This document shows positions 43,130-51,343 of a stretch of 64,000 bases of DNA, one piece after another; position 1 is the stretch's first letter; every line of letters begins with the position of its first letter. The notes beneath the pieces are model-generated. The model did no database searches. It saw only the letters and a program-made list of their open reading frames with translations, and was not told where the DNA came from. Location of the stretch: NCBI RefSeq assembly GCF_002553505.1, contig NZ_PDCP01000003.1:62001-126000 (forward strand). Reading direction: 5' to 3'. This DNA comes from Mycolicibacterium agri. Lineage in GTDB: Bacteria > Actinomycetota > Actinomycetes > Mycobacteriales > Mycobacteriaceae. A program made the position numbers and the translations under genes.

Positions 43130-44477
43130 CACGGTCGCCGACAGCGACCGCAGAAAACCCCGGTACCACTTCGACCGGCACACACCGCAATACCGGCTGC
43201 AGTTCGAGAAGATCACCGAGGAGATGCACGCCCGCTGCCCGGTGGCGTGGACGGACACCTACGACGGCCACTGGGTGGCCGCGGGCAGCAAGGAGGTGTT
43301 CGAGCTCGCCCGCTGCCCCGCGGTATCCAACCACCACGACATCAGCGGGGAGACCCCGTACAAGGGCATCACGATCCCAAAAGCCAGCCGTGCCACCGTC
43401 GTTCGCGGCGGAATCCTGGAGATGGACGAGCCCGAGCACAGCATCTACCGCGGCGCGCTGAACCCCTACCTGTCCCCTGCCGCGGTGAAGCGCTGGGCGC
43501 CGTTCGTCGACGAGATCACCAGGGCGGCGATCGACGAGCACATCGAGTCGGGGCGCATCGACTTCGTCGACGACCTCGCCAACGTCGTGCCCGCGGTGCT
43601 GACGCTGGCGATGATGGGCATCGACCTCAAGAAGTGGAGGGTCTACAGCGAACCCACACACGCGTCGGTCTACACCCCGGAGCATTCGCCCGAGCGCGAG
43701 AAGATCAACGAGCAGCACCGCGAAATGGGTATCGACATCATCAACAACATGATGGAGATCCGGGAGAACCCGCGCCCAGGCCTGGTGAACGCGCTGCTGC
43801 AGTTGCGGATCGACGGCGAACCGGCGCCGGACCTGGAGATCCTCGGCAACCTGGGCCTGATCATCGGCGGCGGCTTCGACACCACCACCGCGCTGACCGC
43901 GCACGCGCTGGAGTGGCTCGGCGAACACCCCGACGAACGCGAGCGGCTCAGCCGGGAGCGCGCCACGCTGCTGGACCCCGCCACCGAAGAGTTTCTGCGC
44001 TACTTCACGCCCGCCCCCGGCGACGGCCGCACGTTCTCCGACGACTTCGAGTTCGAAGGCACCCGGTTCAAAGAAGGTGAGCGGCTGTGGATTTCGTGGG
44101 CGATGGCCAACCGCGACCCGGCCGTCTTCAAGGATCCGCACCAGATCGTCTTGGACCGCAAAGGCAACCGCCACTTCAGCTTCGGCATCGGTGTGCACCG
44201 CTGCGTCGGCTCCAACGTCGCGCGCACGGTGTTCAAATCCATGCTGACCGCGGTGTTGGACCGCATGCCGGACTATGTGTGCGATCCCGAGGGCACCGTG
44301 CACTACGAGACCATCGGCGTCATCCAGGGCATGCAGCATCTGCCCGCGACCTTCACACCGGGCCCGCGGCTGGGCCCCGGCCTGGACGAGACGCTGGAGA
44401 AGTTGCAGCGGATCTGCAATGAGCAGGAGTTGGCGCGTCCGATCACCGAACGCAAGGAAGCCGCCGTCATCGACTGA
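43116..44477 (+). CDS. Cytochrome P450
   Basis: 453 residues. Heme loop FSFGIGVHRCVGSNVAR with Cys363, I-helix GGGFDTTT (251-258), K-helix EEFLR. Of a different subfamily from the other three P450s here, with a longer C-terminus (KLQRICNEQELARPITERKE). TTG 43116 is the only start that keeps the N-terminus; GAGGGG lies upstream and it overlaps the ferredoxin gene by 14 bases, which couples the redox pair. Confidence 0.9.
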   Translation: MSIDDTVADSDRRKPRYHFDRHTPQYRLQFEKITEEMHARCPVAWTDTYDGHWVAAGSKEVFELARCPAVSNHHDISGETPYKGITIPKASRATVVRGGILEMDEPEHSIYRGALNPYLSPAAVKRWAPFVDEITRAAIDEHIESGRIDFVDDLANVVPAVLTLAMMGIDLKKWRVYSEPTHASVYTPEHSPEREKINEQHREMGIDIINNMMEIRENPRPGLVNALLQLRIDGEPAPDLEILGNLGLIIGGGFDTTTALTAHALEWLGEHPDERERLSRERATLLDPATEEFLRYFTPAPGDGRTFSDDFEFEGTRFKEGERLWISWAMANRDPAVFKDPHQIVLDRKGNRHFSFGIGVHRCVGSNVARTVFKSMLTAVLDRMPDYVCDPEGTVHYETIGVIQGMQHLPATFTPGPRLGPGLDETLEKLQRICNEQELARPITERKEAAVID

Positions 44478-44536
44478 AACGGCATGGTTTGATAGGCAGC
44501 CAAGTACGGGTCGGGGCGAGAGGAGAGGGGACGATC

Positions 44537-44989
44537 ATGAAGCCCCTGAAGGCGGTGAAGGCTCTAGTGGCCGCGGCCGTGTTTGCCGTCACCGCGGCGA
44601 TGCTCGCGCCGCCGCCGGCCAGCGGGATGATGATCCTCGGTAATTACGACGTCCTCACAAACCGCTACGACCTGGCCTCGTGGGCGTGGATGGTTTCGGC
44701 GTGCATTCCGGAGAAGACGCTGGACTGCGTCGACGTCAGCGCGATAGCCCGACGCAAGTACTACTACGAGTACGGCGGCAAGGCGCATCTCGACGGCGAC
44801 ACCTACACCTTGGTCGTCGACGTGCCCGATGGACTGCGTTGCCCGCTGGGGCAGATGCTGCCCACCCGCGACACCTACACCTGGAATCAGGTCAGCCTGG
44901 CCGGCGAGATCCATTCGGAATACCAGGTCGGCTGCTTCGGCGGCCCGCCGGGTACGCAGTTCTGGACCTTCGCCCTCCGCCGCTTGTAG
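44537..44989 (+). CDS. Small secreted protein, hypothetical
   Basis: 150 residues. Signal peptide (LKAVKALVAAAVFAVTAAML, cleavage near ASG) then a mature domain with four cysteines (ACIPEKTLDC, LRCPLG, VGCFGG). The GNYDVLTNRYDLASWAWMV opening is typical of a mycobacterial secreted family of unknown role. GGAGAGGGGA precedes ATG 44537. It follows the P450 on the same strand after 59 bases. Confidence 0.75.
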   Translation: MKPLKAVKALVAAAVFAVTAAMLAPPPASGMMILGNYDVLTNRYDLASWAWMVSACIPEKTLDCVDVSAIARRKYYYEYGGKAHLDGDTYTLVVDVPDGLRCPLGQMLPTRDTYTWNQVSLAGEIHSEYQVGCFGGPPGTQFWTFALRRL

Positions 44990-44994
44990 GTTTT

Positions 44995-45052
44995 CCCCGC
45001 GAGCACCATTCCCCGCGAGCACCATTCCCCGCGAGCCCCATTCCCCGCGAGC
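44995..45052. repeat. 16-base tandem repeat, about 3.6 copies
   Basis: CCCCGCGAGCACCATT repeats at 44995, 45011 and 45027 (third copy with one change), then a partial copy at 45043 that runs directly into the left arm of the inverted repeat starting at 45049. It lies in the gap between convergent genes. It may have arisen by slippage from the palindrome arm. Confidence 0.7.
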
Positions 45053-45104
45053 GTGCGTGTCTGAAGGCGACACGCCGTGAAATTACGGGAGTTTGCGCAC
45101 GCTC
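45049..45104. terminator. Inverted repeat between convergent genes
   Basis: Arms GAGCGTGCG (45049-45057) and CGCACGCTC (45096-45104) with an inner CCGT/ACGG hairpin. The right arm overlaps the amidase stop codon. A hairpin here could end transcription from either side. Confidence 0.45.
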
Positions 45105-46554
45105 AGTAGCCGGGCGGCGGTACGAACCCGCCGAGCAACTCTTCGATCGAACGGCCCACTGCGAGCGTCGTGTGGTCCTCCAGATGCGGGCCGACGATCT
45201 GAATCCCCACGGGCAGGCCGGATTCCGTGCGGCCGACGGGCACGACGGTCGCGGGCAGATGCGTCAACGTCGCCAACGCCATCCAGGCCATCAGGTCGTT
45301 GTACGGCCGGGTTTCGCCGTTCACCTCGATCACCCGCTCGTAAAACGGCTCGCTGTGGTCGTGCGGGATCGCGGCCACCATCGCCACCGGAATCAACAGC
45401 GCATCCACGTCGGTGAAGAATTCGGCCATTAACGCGCGCAGCTGCTCGCGTTTCTCGTTGGCGAACAACCAATCTCGGTGCCGCTGGGTCGCGAAGCGGG
45501 CCGTGCGGGCCAGCGGTCGGTCGTCGCTTTCGGGCAGGGATTCGGCGAGTTTGGCCATGCTGTCGAACGAGCGCTGCGAGATCGTCGACAGCAGGATCGG
45601 ATACAGCAGCTGCTGATACAGCCGCATCACATCGGGCAGCGCGACGGCCGGACGCGCGTCGACGATGCGCGCGCCTCCCTCCCGCAACGTGCCGGCCGCG
45701 GTCTCGAGCGCGGCCGCCACCTCGGCGTCGACGGGATAGGCCGGGTCGTCGAGCCAGAGCGCCAGCCGCAGCTCGCGCAGCGCGGTGGCGCGAGCCGGCG
45801 GAAGCTCCAGCCGCCAGGCGATCGCGTCGAGGCCGGCCGGGCCTGCCAGCACGCCGAGCGCCAGCTCGAGGTCCGCGACGTCGCGCGCCAGCGGGCCGAC
45901 GACGGACAGGTCGGTCACGGTCTGCGTGCCCGGCGCCGGCGGCATATGCCCGGTCTGCGGCACAATGCCCCAGCTCGACTTGTGGCCGTACACCCCGCAC
46001 CAGCTCGACGGGAAGCGGATGGAGCCGCCGATGTCGCTGCCCAGCTCAAGCGCGGTCATGCCCGCGGCGACGGCGGCCGCGGCGCCACCGGACGATCCAC
46101 CGGGTGTGCGCGCGGTGTCCCACGGGTTGTTGGTGGTGCCGAAGATCGTGTTGTAGGTCTGCCAGTCCCCCGCCAGCATCGGGGTGTTGGTCTTGCCGAA
46201 GATCACCGCACCCGCATCGCGCAGCCGCCGCACCGCTTCCGCGTCGCGCTCAGGCACGTGGTCCCAGGCGGGCAGCCCGCACGTGGTGCGCATGCCCGCG
46301 GTCTGGTAGGTGTCCTTGATGGTCATCGGCACGCCGTGCAGTGGACCGGTCTGCTCGCCGCGGGCCAGCGCCCCGTCGGCCGCGTCGGCGGCACGACGCG
46401 CACCGTCGGGATCCAGCGTCACCACGGCGTTCAGGGCCGGGTTCAGCGCGTCGACACGAGCGAGGTAGTGCTCCAGCAATTCGCGGCTGGAGATCTCGCG
46501 ACGACGGATGGCTTCCGCCAGCGCATGCGCAGGCCGTAAACCGATGTCAGCCAT
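45103..46554 (-). CDS. Amidase signature family protein
   Basis: 483 residues. Ser-cisSer-Lys triad visible: Lys80 in VPMTIKDTYQ, cis-Ser154 in RTPGGSSGGAAAA, nucleophile Ser178 in GSDIGGSIRFPSS. It hydrolyses an amide to acid and ammonia or amine; the substrate is unknown. ATG 46554 matches the family start (DIGLRPAHALAEAIRRREIS). Single-gene unit, convergent with the secreted-protein gene and divergent from the atypical crotonase. Confidence 0.87.
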   Translation of the reverse strand: MADIGLRPAHALAEAIRRREISSRELLEHYLARVDALNPALNAVVTLDPDGARRAADAADGALARGEQTGPLHGVPMTIKDTYQTAGMRTTCGLPAWDHVPERDAEAVRRLRDAGAVIFGKTNTPMLAGDWQTYNTIFGTTNNPWDTARTPGGSSGGAAAAVAAGMTALELGSDIGGSIRFPSSWCGVYGHKSSWGIVPQTGHMPPAPGTQTVTDLSVVGPLARDVADLELALGVLAGPAGLDAIAWRLELPPARATALRELRLALWLDDPAYPVDAEVAAALETAAGTLREGGARIVDARPAVALPDVMRLYQQLLYPILLSTISQRSFDSMAKLAESLPESDDRPLARTARFATQRHRDWLFANEKREQLRALMAEFFTDVDALLIPVAMVAAIPHDHSEPFYERVIEVNGETRPYNDLMAWMALATLTHLPATVVPVGRTESGLPVGIQIVGPHLEDHTTLAVGRSIEELLGGFVPPPGY

Positions 46555-46745
46555 GCGAACCGCCCTTCTATTAAGCAATGAGTACAAACAGCCCGAACTC
46601 ATTCCGGCGCTGAAAGACTGACCCTGTGAAGTCAGCGCCGGTTTCTACCCTATGCTGCGGCCAATCCGCGACCGCGCGCCGCGGTACTTCAACGCCTTCG
46701 ATGGCCCCGTCAACCACAAAGGCTCGAGATACGAGGGAGACAGAT

Positions 46746-47717
46746 ATGCCTGATTACGACTACGAAGAATTGAAAAAGGAAGCCGAGCAGTACATCCGCT
46801 TCGAGAAGGACAAGAAGAACCGCATCGCCTACATCACGTTCAATCGGCCTGAGGCCCAAAACTCGACCACGCTGGGCATGCGGCAGAACTACGCCGATCT
46901 GATCCACAAGTGCAACGTCGACGACGACGTGAAGGTGGTCGTGATCCGCGGCGAGGGCGAGGATTTCGGCAGCGGCGGTGATCTGCCCGAACAACGCGAC
47001 ATGCTGGAGAACCCCGGCATGCCGCTGTTGCACGAGTTGGCCATCAACGACGACGACGTGAAATATCCGCCTGGCGGTTCGTATCGCTATCTGTCGACGG
47101 TCACCGACTTCTACGCCAAGGCGCGCGCGGGCAACCGGCCGCTGCAGGAGCTGCGCAAGATCAGCATCGTCGAGGCCAAGGGTTACTGCTACGGCTGGCA
47201 TTTCTACCAGGCGGGTGACGCGGACCTGGTGGTCTCCTCCGACGACGCGCTGTTCGGGCATCCGGCATTCCGCTACGTCGGCTGGGGCCCGCGGCTGTGG
47301 TGGTGGGCCGAGACTATGGGGTTGCGCAAGTTCTCCGAAATGCTCTTCACCGGAAGGCCGTTCAGCGCAAAGGAGATGTACGAGTGCGGCTTCCTCAACA
47401 GCGTCGTGCCACGCGACAAGCTCGAGGAGGAGACGCAGAAGTACGCGCTGGCATGCTCGAAGTCCAGGCCGACCGACACGGTCGCAGTGCAGAAGACCTT
47501 CCTCGAGCTCTACAAGCAGCACAAGGGCGAGTACTTCGGCAGCCTGCTCACCGGCATGGTGGAAGGGATGCTGCCGCTGATCCAGAACGACCAGGGCAAC
47601 GAGGTCGACCTGACCGAGGGCACGTTCGGCAAGGGCCTGAACAACGTCGTGAAGGACAACGACATGAACTTCCCGCCCGAATGGCGCCTCAGCCGCTCGG
47701 GCCGCAACAAGCCGTGA
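46746..47717 (+). CDS. Atypical crotonase-fold protein lacking standard catalytic residues
   Basis: 323 residues, longer than the usual 260 because of an insert around residues 85-125 (NPGMPLLHELAINDDDVKYP). The core is recognisable (AYITFNRPEAQNSTTLGMR; DFGSGGDLPEQ) but the GGG oxyanion segment reads YCYGWHFYQAGDADL and the PE...GGT region reads HPAFRYVGWGPR, so the two catalytic Glu positions are missing. It may hydrolyse a C-C or thioester bond by another route, or isomerise. GAGGGAGA precedes ATG 46746. Confidence 0.82.
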   Translation: MPDYDYEELKKEAEQYIRFEKDKKNRIAYITFNRPEAQNSTTLGMRQNYADLIHKCNVDDDVKVVVIRGEGEDFGSGGDLPEQRDMLENPGMPLLHELAINDDDVKYPPGGSYRYLSTVTDFYAKARAGNRPLQELRKISIVEAKGYCYGWHFYQAGDADLVVSSDDALFGHPAFRYVGWGPRLWWWAETMGLRKFSEMLFTGRPFSAKEMYECGFLNSVVPRDKLEEETQKYALACSKSRPTDTVAVQKTFLELYKQHKGEYFGSLLTGMVEGMLPLIQNDQGNEVDLTEGTFGKGLNNVVKDNDMNFPPEWRLSRSGRNKP

Positions 47718-47752
47718 CGCACAAGCCCTGACACACAAGCGATCTATTGACT

Positions 47753-47812
47753 GCCGAACGTGCATCCTCTGCGAAAATCCGCACCGAATATCGCAAGGGT
47801 TGCACGTTCGGC
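47753..47812. terminator. Inverted repeat between convergent genes
   Basis: Perfect 12-base arms GCCGAACGTGCA (47753-47764) and its complement (47801-47812), extendable to 22 bases with three mismatches. It lies between the crotonase stop (47717) and the FadE stop (47817). Likely bidirectional terminator or a dispersed palindromic element. Confidence 0.5.
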
Positions 47813-47816
47813 GCGC

Positions 47817-48992
47817 TCAGCGCCGGGGCATGCCCAGCACCTGGGTGGCGATGATGTTGCGCTGAATCTCCGACGTGCCGCCTGCGATCGTGCCGCCGAA
47901 GCTGCGGGCGTAGCGCTCGAACCAGCTGGCGAAGTAATGGTCGAGGTTCATGTGCGCGTAGGGCCCCGTCATGCCCGGATGGATCAGCCCGTCGGGGCCG
48001 GCCGCCGTCAGCGCGTTCTCAAACGCCTGCCGCTCCGCTTCTGACCCGAACAGTTTCAGCACCGAGACCGACGCGGTGTCCATCTCGCCGCGCGCCGCCT
48101 TGGCCAGCGCCGCAGATCCCATGGCGCGCAACGCGATGTAGTCCATGATGGTCGTCGCGTACTGGTCGCGCTGCAGTTCACCGCGCGGCCGGAAGTCGGC
48201 GATCATGTTGTCGATCCGGTCGGCGAACCCGAGCCACATCATCGTGCGCTCGTGGCCCAGCGACCCGTTGGCCACACCCCAGCCGCCGTTGAGCGGGCCG
48301 ACGAGGTTCTCGGCCGGCACCCGCGCGTCGGTGAAGAAAACCTCGTTGAAGTCCTTGCTGTCCTGCCCGCACAGATCGGCGAAGGGGCGGCACGCCACGC
48401 CTGGCGTGTCGGTGGGGATGATCAGCGCGCTGATTCCCTTGTGCTTGGGCGCATCCGGGTCGGTTCGCACGAAGGTCAGCAGGAAGTCGGCGTCATGGGC
48501 GCCCGACGTCCACACCTTCTGGCCGTTGACGACGAAGTGATCGCCCTCGAGCACCGCGCGGGTGCGCAGCGACGCCAGGTCGGAGCCCGCGCTGGGCTCG
48601 CTCATCCCCAGCGACGCGGTCATCTCCGCGCGCAGCACCGGTACCGCCCAGCGGTGCTTCTGCTCGTCGGAGCCGAACGAGATCAGCGACGCGGCAACGA
48701 TATTGACGCCCTGCGGGTTGAAGCTGTGGTAGATGCGGCGGCGGCACAGCTCGTCGAGGTGGACGAACTGCTGCAGCACGGTCGCGTTGCGTCCGCCGAA
48801 CTCCGGCGGCTGGGCGGGCAGCAACCAGCCGTTGTCGAACAGCAGCCGCTGCCAGTCGCGGGCCCACTGCGGCATGTGCGACACCGACTTCGGCCGCTCC
48901 AGCGTCGCCGCCTCGGGCGGCAGATGTTCGTCGAGGAACGCCGAGAACTCGGCGCGGAATTTCTCGACGTCGGAATCAAAAGTCAGCTGCAT
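47817..48992 (-). CDS. Acyl-CoA dehydrogenase, large subunit of a heteromeric pair
   Basis: 391 residues, three-domain ACAD. FAD/substrate motifs: GMSEPSAGSDLASLRTRA, QKVWTSGAHDADF, and the C-terminal GGTSEIQRNIIA. The usual catalytic Glu position before it reads SFGGT, so no Glu there. In mycobacteria paired FadE genes form alpha2beta2 enzymes acting on bulky acyl-CoAs such as steroid side chains. GGAGG lies six bases before ATG 48992; the start overlaps the upstream FadE by 17 bases. Confidence 0.88.
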   Translation of the reverse strand: MQLTFDSDVEKFRAEFSAFLDEHLPPEAATLERPKSVSHMPQWARDWQRLLFDNGWLLPAQPPEFGGRNATVLQQFVHLDELCRRRIYHSFNPQGVNIVAASLISFGSDEQKHRWAVPVLRAEMTASLGMSEPSAGSDLASLRTRAVLEGDHFVVNGQKVWTSGAHDADFLLTFVRTDPDAPKHKGISALIIPTDTPGVACRPFADLCGQDSKDFNEVFFTDARVPAENLVGPLNGGWGVANGSLGHERTMMWLGFADRIDNMIADFRPRGELQRDQYATTIMDYIALRAMGSAALAKAARGEMDTASVSVLKLFGSEAERQAFENALTAAGPDGLIHPGMTGPYAHMNLDHYFASWFERYARSFGGTIAGGTSEIQRNIIATQVLGMPRR

Positions 48993-49974
48993 TGAATTCC
49001 TCCGCGATGATCGCGCGATGTTCGGCGGCACCGCCGAGCATCAGCTCGCCCGCCTTGGCCCGCTTGAGGGCGAACTGCAGATCGTTCTCCCACGTAAATC
49101 CCATGGCGCCGAACAGTTGCAGGCCGTGCCGGAACACCAGCGCCTGGCACTCGCCCGCCGAGGCCTTGGCCATCGCCGCGGCCAGGCGCCGCCGCGGGTC
49201 GTCGGCCGAAATCGTCAGCGCCGCAAAGTAAGACAGCGCACGCGCGCGCTCGATGGCGACGTGCATATCGACGGCCTTGTGCTGCACGGCCTGAAAAGAA
49301 CCGATCGCTACGCCGAATTGCTGACGCTGCTTGACGTGCTCGAGCACCAGATCGAGAATGCGCTGGCAGGCGCCCACCGTGGTGACGGCCATTCCGGTGA
49401 GCGCCAGATGGCGCGCCTTCTCGGCATCAGAGTGCAGTCGCTCGGTGTCGGCCAACCGCACACCGGCGAACGACACGTCGGCGACATGCAGCACCGGGTC
49501 GAACACCTGGCTGCGTCGCACCGTCACCGCGGACGCGTCGACGAGGAAGACCCCGGCGTCGGTCACGACGGCGAGCCGTTGCGCCCGGTCGGCGTCGAGA
49601 ACATGTGCGGCCGTCCCGTCGAGCACCCAGCCCTCGGCGTCACGGTAGGCGGTGATGCCGTCGTAGACGGCCGCACCCGCCTGCCGTGGGTCGAAGCGGT
49701 CGCCGGCCAGCGGCGCGAACTGCGTCAGCGTCGCGAGAAACGGCGTCGGGTCGGTGGCCCGGCCCAGTTCTTCGAGGACGATGGCGAGCTCGACGGCGTT
49801 CTCGGGGTCGGTCAGCTCGGTCCAGCCCGCGTCGATGTAGGACTGCCACAGCGGCGCGGGGTCCACGCCCTTTTCGGCGACCTCACGGACCAGCGACGGC
49901 GGACACTGCTTGCCGACCGCGTCGCGCACGGTGTCCTGCCAGAGACGCTGATCTGCGTCGAACTCGAGAAGCAT
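48976..49974 (-). CDS. Acyl-CoA dehydrogenase, small subunit of a heteromeric pair
   Basis: 332 residues, shorter than a full ACAD. The middle beta-domain is reduced (GITAYRDAEGWVLDGTAAHV). The C-terminal helical domain has RQQFGVAIGSFQAVQHKAVD and LFGAMGFTWENDLQF, but lacks the GGTSEIQR motif (LMLGGAAEHR instead). It pairs with the next gene. AGGAGG five bases before ATG 49974. A perfect GAGAAT-N3-ATTCTC site is 31 bases upstream. Confidence 0.87.
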   Translation of the reverse strand: MLLEFDADQRLWQDTVRDAVGKQCPPSLVREVAEKGVDPAPLWQSYIDAGWTELTDPENAVELAIVLEELGRATDPTPFLATLTQFAPLAGDRFDPRQAGAAVYDGITAYRDAEGWVLDGTAAHVLDADRAQRLAVVTDAGVFLVDASAVTVRRSQVFDPVLHVADVSFAGVRLADTERLHSDAEKARHLALTGMAVTTVGACQRILDLVLEHVKQRQQFGVAIGSFQAVQHKAVDMHVAIERARALSYFAALTISADDPRRRLAAAMAKASAGECQALVFRHGLQLFGAMGFTWENDLQFALKRAKAGELMLGGAAEHRAIIAEEFNAADF

Positions 49975-50005
49975 CCGGCCTCCTGGTGCGATTGCCCGTC
50001 CGGAC

Positions 50006-50028
50006 GAGAATAACATTCTCCTTAGATG
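50006..50028 (-). promoter_or_regulatory. GAGAAT-motif site upstream of the FadE pair
   Basis: Perfect core GAGAAT AAC ATTCTC (50006-50020); the TTCGG extension is absent (TAGATG follows). It is 31 bases from the FadE ATG and 185 bases from the divergent amidohydrolase operon, so its main effect should be on FadE. Confidence 0.6.
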
Positions 50029-50213
50029 TCGTAATTGTTCTCCTAAAGCGACTACCCCGTTTCGCCACGCGCCCACCCCGCACGTCACCTGCGCACACTC
50101 TGACCTGCGCAGAGGTAAGCGTTCCGCTTGAGAACCCAATTCTTGCCATTGAAGAACTTGGCTTTACACTGGCACTATGTCCGGCGTCGACGGGGTGACA
50201 GCGGAGGCCATCA

Positions 50214-51314
50214 GTGACCGAACTTTCTGACGGAGCAGCGGCGGAGGCGACGCCCCTGATCGACGCCAGCGTGCACATCTTCGCGAAGTCGAACAAGGAC
50301 CTGCGCAAGAACTTCATGCGGGAGCCCTACCGCAGCCGCGGCTTCCCCGACTACGAGATGGACTGGTACGGCGCACCCGGCGGCGAGTACGCGAAGGGCA
50401 CAGCGGGCCCCGACGGTCAGTACCCGGGCTCCGACCCGGACATCGTCGGGGGTCATCTGTTCGAGCAGCGCGGCGTCGACATCGCGGTCCTGCACCCGAT
50501 GACCCGCGGCATCATGCCGGACCGCCACCTCGGAACCGCGATCGCGGCCGCCCACAACGAAATGCTGGTGACGCGCTGGCTCGACGAGAGCTCGTACGCC
50601 GACCGCTTCCGCGGCACCATCCGGGTCAACCCCGACGACATCGCGGGCTCATTGCGCGAGATCGAGAAGTACAAGGACCATCCGCGCGTCGTGCAGATCG
50701 GCGTGCCGCTGCAGTCGCGCGAGGTGTACGGCAAGCCGCAGTTCTGGCCACTATGGGAGGCCGCGGTCGACGCCGGGCTGCCGGTGGCCGTGCACATCGA
50801 GGTGGGCGCAGGGATTCAGTTCGCGCCGACGCCGTCGGGTGTGCCGAGAACCTATGAGCAGTACGTCAGCTTCATGGCGCTGAACTACCTGTATCACCTG
50901 ATGAACATGATCGCCGAGGGTGTGTTCGAACGGATGCCCGACCTCAAGTTCGTCTGGGCCGACGGCGCCGCCGATCTGCTGACGCCGTTCATCTGGCGCA
51001 TGGACTGCTTCGGGCGCCCACACCTCGAACAGACGCCGTGGGCGCCGAAGATGCCCAGCGACTACCTGCCCGGGCACGTCTTCTTCGTGCAGGGCGCGAT
51101 GGACGGTCCGGGCGACGTCGACTTCGCCGGCGAGTGGTTGGCGTTCACCGGCAAGGACGACATGGTGATGTACGGCTCCAGCTACCCGCACTGGCAGCTC
51201 AACGAGTTGACGGCGCCGAGCGCGTACACCCCCGAACAGCGCGAGAAGTTGTGCTGGCGCAACGCCGCGCAGCTTTACGGCATAGACGTCGGTGCTGCGA
51301 TCGGCGCACAGTAG
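50214..51314 (+). CDS. Amidohydrolase-2 family protein, probably inactive subunit
   Basis: 366 residues, same family as the next gene. Two metal-ligand positions are changed: the DxH pair reads S19-V-H21 (IDASVHIF) and the terminal Asp is Ser323 (YGSSYPHW), where relatives have SDYPHW or SDWPHP. A remaining His (VAVHIEVG) is kept. A structural or regulatory partner of the following paralogue is likely. GGAGG precedes GTG 50214. Confidence 0.8.
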   Translation: MTELSDGAAAEATPLIDASVHIFAKSNKDLRKNFMREPYRSRGFPDYEMDWYGAPGGEYAKGTAGPDGQYPGSDPDIVGGHLFEQRGVDIAVLHPMTRGIMPDRHLGTAIAAAHNEMLVTRWLDESSYADRFRGTIRVNPDDIAGSLREIEKYKDHPRVVQIGVPLQSREVYGKPQFWPLWEAAVDAGLPVAVHIEVGAGIQFAPTPSGVPRTYEQYVSFMALNYLYHLMNMIAEGVFERMPDLKFVWADGAADLLTPFIWRMDCFGRPHLEQTPWAPKMPSDYLPGHVFFVQGAMDGPGDVDFAGEWLAFTGKDDMVMYGSSYPHWQLNELTAPSAYTPEQREKLCWRNAAQLYGIDVGAAIGAQ

Positions 51315-51343
51315 AAGCAGGCTTCGAGCAAGGGAAGATCGAG

